Assembly (NCBI GenBank): GCA_047495785.1
Contig: JBLDXI010000021.1
Location: 1,488,001 to 1,552,000 of the forward strand
Direction: 5' to 3'
DNA length: 64,000 nt
Source of the DNA: Lepidodermella squamata
Taxonomy: Eukaryota > Gastrotricha
In this document: positions 12,236-23,152 of the stretch, one piece after another
Numbering within the stretch: the first letter of the stretch is position 1
Layout of the letters: each line of letters opens with the position of its first letter
Translations under genes and position numbers: made by a program
Notes under the pieces: generated by a model
What the model was told of the DNA's origin: nothing
Databases searched by the model: none
What the model saw: the letters and a program-made list of their open reading frames with translations, nothing else

Positions 12236-14274
12236 CTAGTTGGCGTTATCCCATGGTCGCCAGCAGTAGAGACCGGCAGCGGCAGCGGCGCGCTGAGTCT
12301 GTTGCAGGGTGGCAATAAAGTTGCCGAACATGGCGCTGTTAATCGCGTCCTTCGATTCGATAAATTCAAGCGGGTTCAAGCCGTTCGCCGCTCCGGGTTG
12401 TTGCGCGACAGCAACGCCGTTCGGCTGCTGGCCCGGCGCGCTTTGCTGACCGGGTTCGTAGTAGAAAACCGTAGTTTGTTGCGACTGCTGCTGGCCGGGA
12501 GCGGTCGGTGCAACATGCGCAAATTGCGGCTGTTGTTGCGGCATGCCGATTTGCTGTTGTTGTTGCTGTTGCTGCTGCTGATACGCGATATTCGAGCCCG
12601 GCGCGGTGACAAATCCGTTCGGCCCGACCGTCAGCTGCGTGCCGTTCGCCAAGAAGGGCACGAGAAGATCTTTCGGCGACTGTGGCGGCGTCGGAATCAT
12701 CTGCTGTTGCATACCCGGCGGCAAGGCGCTGCGGCCAGCCGCGCTCGAAGCCGGCGGTAGGCACTTGGAAATGTGCGCGGTCAGCCGCTCGTTAAGGTGG
12801 CTGATGAGATGGTCTTCGAGCTTGGCGCGCAGGTGCTGCCCCTCGCCGCTGTTCGACTTCGAGTTGTCATGCTCGTCGTCATCGCTGGCCAGGAAATTGT
12901 CACCGTCATCATCTTCGCCCATGCTATCCGAGTCGTGCTCGTCGCCACCGCCGTTAGCCGACATGTGGGAATCATCGTTATTTTGCTGGCTGTGATGAGA
13001 ATGGCTGGATGAAGACGGCGCCAACTTATCAGTTTCCTGATTAGTCGCCAACCACGTTGTTGTGAGACGAGTGCATTCAGCATAACCTGAAATAAAAATG
13101 ATTAAAAATTCCACCTTAATTTTGATTTTTTCCTCAAAAAACTGTTTAACAATTATTTTAGTTTTTTATATAGAATTTTTATATTTTGACTGAACTCACC
13201 AGCACAGAAAGCTTGCTGAATAGCGGCAAGATGTAGGCCGTTATTTTGCTGAGAATTGGACGATGACGATGAACTAGCGACGCCGGTCGAGTTCGAATTA
13301 GGCGACGGTGGCCGGGCGGCGTTGAGATGGTTGTAACTAGCCGCTCCGCCGCTCTTCAGATTCTTGATAAATCGCACAGCCTGTTCTAGGATGTCGGCTT
13401 TTTCAATGCGGCGCTGATTGCTGGCTGAGGCTCCGTTGGACGAGCCGGACGAATCGGCGCCATCAGGGCTGTTCGGTTGGCGCGCGCGGATGTTCGTGCC
13501 GGTCATGACGCGAAGAAGCGTGTGCAGCTCCTCGAGGCTCGAGTTGATTCGAGCGCGGCGTTGCCGCTCGATGATCGGCTTCATCGTAGCCTGATGTGGA
13601 CAAAACACACGACATTATTAGCTAATCGCGTGCGTTTGTTCAAAAAATTCGTTCGTTTAAAGACGATTACACGGGCCAAGCCACGCGATAAAAATAAACG
13701 CGTGTTACTTGAAATTCGGTCGCTATAAGAATGCAGTGTAAAACGAATAGCTAACCTGATAAACTTTTTTATCCACGCCAGTGTGCTTCCGCTTGTTCTT
13801 GCTGCGCGCAGCTGATGAGACGCTGGCCGACGAGGCGGGCGTGTTCGAAGCCTGAACTTGGCCCTGGTGTAGAAGCTGTGCGGTTGGCTGGTTTTGCTGG
13901 GTCATGGGTGCGTACATTTGGGCGACGGCGGCGGCGCGTGTCGGGTCCATCGTGAGGTAGCCGTCAAGCTGGCTTGTAGCCATCAACGCCTGTTCCTGGT
14001 ACCACGGATGCTGCAACTGCTGTTGTTGAAGCTGTTGTTGCAACTGAATTTGAGACTGTTGATGCTGGCCGTTATTGCTGTTGATCCAATAACTTTGCCC
14101 ATTGCCGCTGCCGATATCAACGAGGTACGAAGGTCCTGAAGGTGACGGCGCGGACGAAACCGATGATGCCGACGACCCGGCAGAAGAACCAGAGCCGTCG
14201 ATAGGGCTGCTCGAATAAGGCAAAAATCCACCACTTGTTGTCGTATTATTCGTATTACTGTTATTAGTTGTCAT
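12236..14274 (-). CDS. Hairy/Enhancer-of-split (HES) transcriptional repressor: bHLH, Orange, WRPW
   Basis: Three exons in coding order (14274-13756, 13590-13200, 13086-12236; phases 0 and 1) encode 586 residues. The bHLH begins at the exon 2 start: ATMKPIIERQRRARINSSLEEL has the diagnostic Pro in the basic region that sets HES proteins apart and favours class C/N-box sites. An Orange domain follows (GYAECTRLTTTWL), then an acidic Asp/Glu/Ser stretch and a Gln-rich region. Near the end is WRPW, the Groucho/TLE co-repressor motif, followed by four extra residues (DNAN) rather than the stop. HES proteins are usually about 200-350 residues; this one is swollen by an N-terminal Ser/Asn/Gln-rich segment of about 170 residues and by polyglutamine (near nt 12550-12580). 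Expected role: Notch-controlled repressor of neurogenic or proneural genes. The upstream region carries CSL sites. Confidence 0.93.
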
Positions 14275-14826
14275 TTTATTATTATAAAAACACTAAAAAT
14301 TCAAGAAATTATTTAACATTGTGTGCAAAAAATAAATCAGCGTGAATGCAGCATGAGGAAAAAACCTAGTGGCATCGCTTTTCATTGATCGTTTCCGAAG
14401 TGAGAAAGCGCACGTGCTACACCGAGAAGCAACAAACAATCACGACTGGGTTTTTTTCTCCACCGGCCATCAAATTTGTATTAATGAGGCCTATATTAGG
14501 CATCGTAAAACTAGACTGCTAAAGTTGGCAAGAAAACGCGTTTGCTGCTTCGTTCTATTATCGGGCTTGGCTAACAAAATGACGATAATAATATTTAAAA
14601 TGGCGCACTGCTGTGACGCAGTATGGGTCGAATAGCGCTTTGAAGCGGGCATTTCAAAAATCATTTAATCCCCCAATAAACGCGCGGCCCTGACCTAATT
14701 CCGGTAACCTGCTGCGCGCGTGCCATTTTATTGGAGCGGCTTAGTTTGTTCTCAAATTATGAATCGCGCATGCCTTGCCAGATAGTATAATTTGACGTCT
14801 AAAATGAGAGGGTCGTACGCGCCTCG

Positions 14827-14856
14827 TTCCCACGTGCCGAAAGAGCCAAACACGCG
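14827..14856 (-). promoter_or_regulatory. Candidate CSL/Su(H) site overlapping an E-box, plus a class C site
   Basis: Bases 14827-14834 read TTCCCACG, the reverse complement of CGTGGGAA, the canonical Notch-effector CSL consensus. It overlaps CACGTG at 14831-14836. CACGCG, the class C sequence preferred by HES proteins, is at 14851-14856. These lie about 550-580 bp upstream of the HES start. Function is inferred. Confidence 0.5.
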
Positions 14857-14938
14857 CTCAATTTTACTGACGGACTAAGCAAATAACCAAGTGGCTATCA
14901 TTTTCGGAGTAATAAATAACTCTAATATAGTCTCGGGG

Positions 14939-14946
14939 TGTGGGAA
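14939..14946 (+). promoter_or_regulatory. Candidate CSL/Su(H) site (TGTGGGAA)
   Basis: Exact match to YGTGGGAA, about 665 bp upstream of the HES start and opposite in orientation to the site at 14827. Function is inferred. Confidence 0.45.
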
Positions 14947-15804
14947 AACGCGCGATTGCGGAAAGTTAATAGAGGCGCGGTTTTTTTCGGGTCACAGATA
15001 AAACTTGTTTATCACAGCTACGTTGCCGCTCCCCTGCCGCTTATATACGACCACAGCCGTCCGGGTGCCTGGTTTTATTATTGACTTGGTCATCATATCG
15101 TTGATGAGCTATCGACGGGACACTCAAGTAAGTTATGGCGCCACCCGCCGGCGTTGAAGGCGCGGCAGTTGCTGCATGCGCGTGTGGGTGCGCGCGTGCG
15201 AGCACCATGTTGCTAGCAAGCTGGGTAACCCATCGCCTATTAACCTTGGAGGAATAGATGCCGTATCACATCTGCACCGAGGGTGTCGCCCAGGCAAAGT
15301 CATCGACAAGTTAGCCACTCGAGTGTTTGCTCTTCAAACTTCAATTGCTCGTCGATGGTGGAGTCATCGCGTTTCGCAGCTGATAACCAGCAGCGGGCCA
15401 GATTGTGCCATAAATTTCAGCTTTTGAGTTCCGCCTACGATACATCACGCTGTGGTTATTCTCAACCATAAATCGTGCATAGGTAGCCGTGCCTTGAAGC
15501 GCACATCACTAAATAAACCATAAATTTTACCCTAGAAAGAAACTCTAAGAAGCCAAACTTTTTTCCTCTTGCGATTCCACGCATTCCAAGTTCAAGAAAC
15601 GCAAAATATTATAAAAACCCTAACCTTATAGACCACTCTCTAAAAATCAGTGCAAAATATCTGCTTATCGATTGATCGATTTCACTGTTTTAAAAAATGA
15701 CAAAGAAAAATTATTACTTTGAGACCAGCTCTTCAAAACACGTTTTCCAAGCTCGGACATAGAGAGAATACCTACCGTAAACTGTGGTGACTTGCCATGC
15801 CAAT

Positions 15805-16107
15805 ATGGGGTGACTTTGACATATCAAAAATCGAAGGTGGTAACGCAAAGACCCCATAAGTGGAGTACCGTTGGATAGCCTGAAAGACGGGCAGTCAGAA
15901 AATTTCATGATTTCAATTTTCATGAGGCCACGGGAGTTCTACTAAAAACGTTACTATGTAATTTACTTGTAATTTTATGTCCCCAAATATATTGTTCTTA
16001 TAAGCATTTTATACAGGCTGGTCTATTCTTGGGCTATCCAACTGTACCCCACTCATGGGGTCTTTAGCTTACCACCTTCGATTTTTGATATGTCAAAGTC
16101 ACCCCAT
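15805..16107. repeat. 303-bp element with 76-bp near-perfect inverted arms (MITE-like)
   Basis: The arm at 15805-15880 and the reverse complement of 16032-16107 match almost base for base (both contain the 20-mer CTTTGACATATCAAAAATCG), with about 150 bp between. This fits a non-autonomous fold-back transposon or a recent inverted duplication. No coding capacity. Confidence 0.85.
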
Positions 16108-16590
16108 TTTACGGTATATCGTGGTATTTGCCTGCAATATCGATAAGAATCTTTTCCTTTTTATCGTTTTTCAAAATTCAGCAATGTCTTCCGATTTGAC
16201 TCGAGAAGTTCAGCTCCATGGCTTCATGGGTTATAGAGATAACTAAATTGAATGTAGCTTCGGTTCGAGTACGTTCCGCTGGAAAACTACTGGTGTATTA
16301 TCGCTATATTCGACAGCGATGATTCTATTACTTGCTTATGCAAACGCAATATTTACAAATCGGGATATAACTCAAAGGAAATATGGTAAATGCCAAGTAT
16401 TTTGTTAAGCCCCGTTTCAACATCAAAAAGTAACCATTTCAACCTGTTTCAATTTTCTTTCAAACATTTTAGGCAGACAAAGCCTTGTAAAACAAGCAAA
16501 CCTGCTAGGATATATGAACCAATTGAAAGAGCACAAAGCGTATTTAATGCGAAGAAGCTGAATATAATTAATTTTTTTCCATGTCATAGG

Positions 16591-17553
16591 CTATTTCTTC
16601 ATGTTGATGGAATATGAACCGGTGGATGGATCTTGTTTCAATTCGAAGCTATCAGTCGACAGACCGAATGGGCGTAAAACCATGTTTCCGAGTTGCTTCA
16701 GTTTGTCTACACGATAAATAATAAAACGTTACAATAGCAATGCTTTGGAAAATTCAAGTTACCCATCATTTCTGTCTTCAGACGTTCGTTCCTTTCATGA
16801 ATTTTTGGAGGTAATTCCTAAAATTATGGAAAAATTTCTGTACAAGTAATTATGCTAAACAAGCAAACTCACCATACACGCGCGTCTCGCTTCGGAAATG
16901 CTGGGGTCGATTTCAATAATCTTTTTGTAGTCTTCGAGAGCTTCGTCAAGTTTATCAAGCTGTTCATACGCTTTTGCTCGGCGTAAATAGGCTTTCACGT
17001 AATTTGGGTCATGTATCACCGCTCTATTAAGGCATAATACAGCGTCGTCCCATCTCGACTGAAGTATGATTCGGAAAATGAAGAATATTTTTACTATTTA
17101 TCAATAATTACCAAGCTGCATAGAGTCGCGGCTAAATTGCTGTACAAAACAGCCATCTCGGACGCCTCATCAATAGGGCATGTCGACAACGCTTTCTGGT
17201 ACATTTCCATTGCTTCCTCGAACTTAGCATTCCGAAATAAATCATTTCCATCTTGCCTCAGCTGCTTGGCAGTTTTCAAGTTTTCCTATTGACAATAACA
17301 CACCTTCAATTGAAAATAACAGTACCAATAAATTGTAGCCAACTTCTTTTTGCTCAGGAAGTAAAGCGCCGTCTCTGGTTCGCTTTTCATCTTCGTCTTC
17401 CAGTGTAATTTTTTTTACGGTTTCCGTGCCGCCAGCCAGAGATGTAATACCACTGTCGCCATCATCCACTACCCTCGCTGCTTCATCGTTTACCGCTTCA
17501 CCCACGCCAGAAGCATTTTCATTGTCTTTACTCTTCAACTCAGAGTCTGACAT
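16591..17553 (-). CDS. TTC1: Tetratricopeptide repeat protein 1
   Basis: Five exons in coding order (17553-17344, 17285-17112, 17058-16873, 16817-16763, 16706-16591) encode 246 residues. An acidic, disordered N-terminus is followed by three TPR units ([20 protein letters not shown], then a short middle repeat, then [20 protein letters not shown]) and the very conserved C-terminal block [20 protein letters not shown], which identifies TTC1. TTC1 is a cytosolic co-chaperone-type adaptor reported to bind Hsp90/Hsp70 and Ras/G-alpha proteins. Human TTC1 is 292 residues; the difference is in the acidic N-terminus. The first donor (GTTGGC) is atypical, but frame and homology both support it. Confidence 0.93.
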
Positions 17554-18034
17554 ATCAGACGAAAATAATACTCTATAAGTACACCGTTGATTTTCAGTAT
17601 GGTAGAGACATCGTATTTATTCTCTCTTCTCGTAGCCAAAGAAGAAATAAACCAAGAAAAAAGCGACTGATCAAGTGCTGGTCCCTGGAAATATGAAATA
17701 ATAATATAACAATTACGAAGGTGAAAGCAATTTCGTTCAGGAAATTCTCCGACACATAATTAAAATCACTACTAGTAAAGGTAAGAACATACGGTCGATC
17801 AGAACAGCATTCTCACGGCCGCGACTAGCATCACATTTTTTTGTAAAATTTTACCGAATTAGAAAAAGGAAGGTACTCATCAATGTTTACGGCATCAGTG
17901 CTCTATGGAAAAATAATTCATTCAGTGAAACAACCACGATTCAATGGAAAAATATAAAATGTAAGAAAAAATAAACATGGCGAGATCAATGCAATTTTAA
18001 ACATGTACAGGCAAGAAACAATCACTGGTCAAGG
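17554..18034. other. Intergenic region between AGBL4 and TTC1 (tandem, both -)
   Basis: 480 bp, AT-rich; the 3' flank of AGBL4 and the 5' flank of TTC1. No motif or exon recognised. Confidence 0.4.
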
Positions 18035-19823
18035 TTAGGGCATTTTATCTTTATCTTTTTCTTTCGCTCCAAATGCGCTGAGATTAAGGCCAGTCCCACC
18101 AAGATGACTGGGCAAACTTTGATTCCGCACCATTGAACTAGTCGGCACGCTAATTTGGGAATTATTCGCAGCAGATTCATTCCCTTTATCATTTCCATTT
18201 TGAGGTGGCCATTGCGTCGTCGATGGGGACAGAGGTAGTCCTAGTAGGTGGCCATATACCCGATAGTAATCAAGAAACGTTCGTGCGAGACTGCGACCCA
18301 GCCTCATGTAAACTTCCTCGGTGTATGGCACGAGTTGCCCATTGGGCCCGTAATAGCCATAAAACGATACCTACGTACCACAAAATTAGACTATGTAAAC
18401 ATAATATGCGTGACAACTCAAACCTCGAGAGTATAACAATAACAGCGTTCATGAAGACAACCTCCAAGAGCTCGTCGACTAGTGCCTGCTTTCACTGCGT
18501 CTCGATTAAAATTCGTGCTGTCGAATGAAAAGTCTTCAGCATTGGCAGCCAATAGACGAGGAAACACTGTTTGTTGTTCTAGTCGACCTGGATCGTCGTA
18601 AGCGTTGCCGTACATGAATCCATTGGTCATAGCGGTATGAGCATGAAGATCAATGAAAAAATCAAGTTGATATCGTGAATCCTGCTGCAGACGCAGAAGC
18701 AGTTGCTTAGTGAAAAACACAGAAGGATGAGCCCATCTGCTGGGCTCTTGCCATTGTCGATTAAGGTCGAAACCCATCAATGAGCACCTAATGAGAAGGC
18801 ACAACTTTAATTCGGATGGAAAAGGCGACAAAGCTCAACTTACCGGTAATTTCCGAGGTAGACACCGTCGGGATTTAACATGGGCACGATCATGAAGACA
18901 AGAGCGTCGCGCAGCGCATTGGCAAGTGGATGCGAACTAACTAGAAAGTCAATTAGTCCCTGGCACACAAAAGATGCAGGCGTTTCGCCAGGATGGACGC
19001 GAGCAGTAATGAAAACCACGTGATGAGATGTTCCACCAGGAGATGCTTGATCCAACTTCCGATTGGTAATAGTCATAAGATCAACGCGACGCCGTTGTAC
19101 GGTGTAGGCTAACAATTCGCGTTTGACGAAAGGAAGCTGTTTTGATTCAAGATTGTCCAAGTACCGTTGCAAACGAGAGTAGGTGTAAGGGTAGGCGTAC
19201 GCAAATTGGTAAATATCCTCAGGTCGATCGAAACAAAACGCAAATGACAAGACGTAATTTCTTCGGTGATCGGGAGATCTATACCAGAAGACTTGCTTGG
19301 CCGGAATCCTGGTCCAAAAAGGCCGGCTGGTAGATCTTACGATAGGAGTCATTCCATCTCGATATAAAGAACGTGTTTTACTTGAATTGACTATGTTGAA
19401 TAATACTCTTTGTTGAGGAACAGAATTCTGCAAGTAAGTAAGATCGAGATTGATGTTAGATAAAGTAACGAAAATTACCTCTGTAGTAAAATTATACCAA
19501 ACTCGGAATCTCGAGTTACAAGTGTCCGGTCGAATGAAGAGGTCAAATTCAAACTCGTTTACCGCCTCGACTCGGCCTAGATTTCCGCTTTCAAACGCAG
19601 CGTCAAAAATTAGGATTCCTGGCTGGACAGGACCGGTGTAATTTGGTGGCATCGCGGCAAAGCGATGCAAATTCCCAACAACAGGCATCTGCTGAACTCC
19701 AGCTGAGGCTGATCCGGCTCCGGCTCCGGCCGATGGATCAGTGTTGCTTCCATTGATATTTGGATTCGTGTTACCGTTTTGATACCCACCATTGGCGTTG
19801 GTTCCCTCACTTGACGAAGCCAT
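18035..19823 (-). CDS. AGBL4: Cytosolic carboxypeptidase 6 (tubulin deglutamylase)
   Basis: Four exons in coding order (19823-19479, 19427-18844, 18787-18424, 18370-18035) encode 542 residues. M14-family metallocarboxypeptidase of the CCP/Nna1 branch, which trims glutamates from tubulin side chains and C-termini. The CCP N-domain (FESGNLGRVEAVNEFEFDLF) precedes the catalytic part: zinc ligands in ARVHPGETPASFVCQG and FIDLHAH, the conserved APMLNPDGV-like block (here VPMLNPDGVYLGNYR) and the catalytic Glu in CYTLEVSFYG. All active-site residues are present. The sequence resembles AGBL4/CCP6 far more than other CCPs. The start chosen is the first true ATG; it follows TATCAG directly, a likely trans-splice acceptor. 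The C-terminal tail of about 80 residues is Ser/Asn-rich and species-specific. Confidence 0.95.
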
Positions 19824-19858
19824 CTGATATTTCAATCATGATTAAAATGCATCACTAG

Positions 19859-20119
19859 ATGGAAACAAACCTTTCAACCTTACATAAAAAGCATGTGCCT
19901 ATCAAGCTTTTAGGCTGTGCTTTGCCATTACTACTCGTTATTTACATATATTGCTTGCGCGTTCCGTTCAGCACATACACTAAAACTACCTCTCTAGAGC
20001 ACCAAAAATGGGCTACGAGATGGCTGAACAATAGAAGCTTCAAAGATCTGCTTACTACTTACTATGAAGATACTATGCCAGACAGGCCATACCAATGCAC
20101 TCAGATTGCTGGGAATTAA
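19859..20119 (+). CDS. Doubtful small open frame, possible type II membrane protein
   Basis: 86 codons starting only 35 bp from the divergent AGBL4 start. Residues about 16-34 are strongly hydrophobic (LLGCALPLLLVIYIYC), followed by a plausible lumenal segment. No family recognised and no supporting neighbour or splice pattern. It may be chance sequence in the AGBL4 upstream region, or the first exon of a decayed gene. Confidence 0.2.
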   Translation: METNLSTLHKKHVPIKLLGCALPLLLVIYIYCLRVPFSTYTKTTSLEHQKWATRWLNNRSFKDLLTTYYEDTMPDRPYQCTQIAGN

Positions 20120-20552
20120 TGTCAATAGTATTTCCGTTCGTCTCAGGGCACAGTTTTATCAGCAGTTCAAATGATCAGGCAGGTACTTTAAATTAGATCT
20201 GCACATTATTAATATATGGTCAACAACCGAAAAAAACATTATGAATTCTACATTCTGAATAGAATAAGAAATAGCAGATTACACAATACAGTTCGACGTA
20301 AACAAAATTATTCCGAATCTCCGGTAGTAGGCATCATCATCATCATTTTATTGTTTTCCTTCTGATTGCACCATTTTTTTTTTAATTTTATAAAAAAGAA
20401 TATCAGTATTTAGGAATGGATTTATAAATGGGCAAAAAGAGGATCGAGCGCAGAAGTAAGGCGACCGTACACAGCATATAAGAATGTTTATATAGGATGA
20501 TGCGCGCAAGACACGCATACATTAGATAAGGTGATTAAAATAATAATTGGTT
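20120..20552. other. Intergenic, AT-rich
   Basis: No coding exon recognised; a short (CAT)n run lies near 20332-20345. Confidence 0.4.
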
Positions 20553-20865
20553 TTATTTAACTAAGGCCAAATTTGTAAGGACAGGCCATTCTTCCAATAT
20601 AAATTTTTTGCACGAGTTAACAAAAAGATTTATCGAAGTAATGTTAGTGATAGAGGCAGGTAGAAGGTTCCATAATTTGGCAGTTCTAATAGCAAAGCTA
20701 AAGCCCCTAGGAAAAAGTGAATGTTGAGGAATTGTTAATTTGTTATTAGAATGATGTCGAGTAGTAGAGAGATTAGGTTTGAGAAAGAAAGTATCGAATT
20801 CTAGAGGATGAGACATATTATTAATTATTTTGAACGCCATCGTAAGATCGCGGACTAACCATGCC
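20553..20865 (-). mobile_element. Non-LTR (LINE) retrotransposon remnant: reverse-transcriptase C-terminus
   Basis: The minus strand reads VRDLTMAFKIINNM…, then HSLFPRGFSFAIRTAKLWNLLPASI… and ends in a short helix and stop. This F-R-T-x-WN-x-LP-x-I arrangement is the usual ending of LINE ORF2 reverse transcriptases (jockey/CR1/RTE-like). Only the last 100 or so codons remain, with no catalytic YxDD or endonuclease nearby, so it is a 5'-truncated dead copy. Confidence 0.7.
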
Positions 20866-23152
20866 TATTATTTAATTGAATACTGCTATTTTTCTAGTGG
20901 AAGCAATCTTGAAGCCCCTTAAATTCTTAACGGCGTACGACATTTCAAAACAGGACGAAGGGCAGACGTTGAAACAACAACACAGCGAAATCGACGTCTT
21001 TCTTTTCCATGTCGTCCCAAAAAACGTTTTCTTTTTTTCATTCGCTGGCGTCCTTAGTAACACAAATTAAATTAACAAAGAAGATGTTGATAGCGTGAAT
21101 TTGTTAATATGCATATAAATAGCACAATACATGTCAAGCGAAGTTGAATTTGCGCGCTAAAAATCTTCGTCTTTTTTGTCGCGCGCGAAAATGACCCGCT
21201 TGCTCAAGTTCCCCCGCTGTGAGCTAAGGGCCAACCGGGCAGATTGCTGAGGTTATCTTGCATCATTTAGTTGCTAGGCGCCTTCCTTCAGCCTTCAGAG
21301 CCTTTCTTTTTGGTTATGCTCTTACATGGCGTCCTTGCTTTCATAGTATTTCACTAATCGTTATGATGGCGTTGTTATCTCATTTAATTATTGGGCTTTG
21401 GGCCATAATTCGTCACTTGATACTTTGAACTCCTTGGCGCACGTTCACATTTTGCATGCATGAAGTTTATGGAATACCTGCGGTGTTCTGGACCATCCAC
21501 CATCCACCTAGTCTCAAGGTCTATATTCACCCATTTGATAGTTCTCGATTCATTCGCACCTCACAAAGCTCGTCGCATTGTATTTGTTGCGATTTTTGTC
21601 AGTAATCAATAACTGACACTGCTCTTGGCGCCTTATGATCAAGATTGTCATACGAGACCTAAGACAGACAGTTGCGCCTCGTGTGATACTCTTGGAACAC
21701 CTTCCTATACAAGAAAACATGGGAGATACATCCGTTCCCTTATCATGAATAATCCGCAGTACTCGGTAAATTCCTCCGAAATAGCTGATGATTTGCTAGC
21801 TAAGTATTTTGTTACAGTATAGCTTCATTATGTTATCAACTATGTGTAGAATGAGTTGTCGCAAATGTGCGATGAAATTGTTACTCATTTATTTTCAAGT
21901 CATTTATATCAAAGAAGCTATTATCTCATCTCCATCTTTCGCTGCTACATGTCTTAATCACCGGACTGCTTGGGCTCAAAAGGACATTTTTAAAAGGTGT
22001 AACAGCTTGTTGTGGCGTAACAGCTGTTGCAGATACTCGCAACGCGGAAAATCGTACACCGATTGAATCAGTTGAATCTCCCTCTTACAGGGTGCGCATT
22101 TCTGACCTAGATTCATAGCAATGCGATACTTAGTTTTGGACACATATTGCAAGTAAAGCTTGCGTCATAGGACTTTGCTGAGGCAGTTAATATTTAAAGA
22201 TCCATAAGAGATTTATTATTTCTGATTTGTTTTTTGAGCAAGATTATTTCGCTGATGAATATGATTTTTGTTGCATCTAACATAATGTTTTGCAGATCGA
22301 GCCACACTCGTAAAAATTTGTAACCGGACTTAATCATTGAATTTTTGCAATATGGCACATAGCTAGAGGATTGACGAAGCAAAATTGTTCTTGTTACAAT
22401 GTCATGCAGTCTTGGCTCTATATTCTCACCTTGATACCATAATTGCTCACGTTTACATAAGAAAAGATAACATGCGCGAGAAGTGCGTAACAATTGAAAA
22501 CGAAGGTATGGTGCACTTTATTTCCTCTATTCAGCCTGTTTTGTGGTTTTGCTCCCACTAAAATCCACAGGAATATATTTAAAACGTGGCTGCTTTGCGT
22601 CAGCGCCGATGTTGTTTAAAGCGCGTTTCTACCGTTAATTTTTTTTTGTTAGCGAAGGATTGTCATTTTATGTAATTTGATATTGTTGGAAAGCTTACCA
22701 TGTGTGGTATTTGTTGTTGTTTCGCGTGAGGGCGAGGTTTTTGAAATGTTTGTTTGGTTGAATAATTTTGTTGCGCACTCGAACGAGAACTATCTACAAC
22801 GTGTTAGCTTGCTAGCAATTTCCCGCTGACGTTGATTGAAGGGTGGGGCTGCATTTAGTGGTATTTCAGTCGGTGTAATCATGAGGCGTTATAGTCAGTT
22901 ATTTTTAATGATGTATCTTTTGACGACGGCAATTTTATGCGCCTGCCTGAAGTGTCAATGTCGATATTGGAAAAAACTTACTGCAGATCTGTCCAGTGCA
23001 AGCTTGATTTTTTTGCTATGCGCGGTTGTTTATAAAAGCTTATGCCAATCAGATAACCGCGATGAGCGTTTGCTCTAATGCAGCTGTTGATACATCATCG
23101 AATTCTCACCTATTATCTTTGGCTTAGGTTCTTAGTTATTTTATACCGAGAA
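20866..23152. other. Gene-poor intergenic region before RABGGTB
   Basis: About 2.3 kb. Open frames here (for example 22194-22493 on the minus strand and 22836-23078 on the plus) have no domain, signal or splice support, and I treat them as chance. The last part ends in a pyrimidine-AG (GGCTTAG near 23128) upstream of RABGGTB. Confidence 0.4.

Larger units (their letters stand above)
14275..16590. other. HES upstream region and intergenic DNA to TTC1
   Basis: About 2.3 kb without a supported gene. The HES-proximal part holds two consensus CSL sites, two CACGTG boxes and one CACGCG site (listed separately). The distal part holds a 303 bp inverted-repeat element. Small open frames at 15714-15923 (-) and 16055-16246 (+) are mirror translations of that repeat and not genes. 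Confidence 0.6.

Noticed and set aside
12206-12995. Open frames on the plus strand across the HES gene
   Set aside because: They are complements of the Gln/Ser-rich coding exon, with repetitive Leu/Arg translations; the minus-strand reading has bHLH, Orange and WRPW.
15714-16246. Two frames with a shared Gly-Ser-Leu…His-Leu-Arg-Phe peptide as a gene pair
   Set aside because: They are translations of the two arms of the inverted repeat in opposite directions.
16255-16285. GGTTCGAGT-like box as part of a tRNA gene
   Set aside because: No A box, no acceptor stem or cloverleaf could be fitted around it.
19859-20119. 86-codon frame as a confident membrane protein gene
   Set aside because: Hydrophobic segment only; no family, no splice support, and it overlaps the AGBL4 upstream region. 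Kept only as a low-confidence feature.
22194-22493. 99-codon minus-strand frame
   Set aside because: No signal, domain or splice context; AT-rich chance frame.
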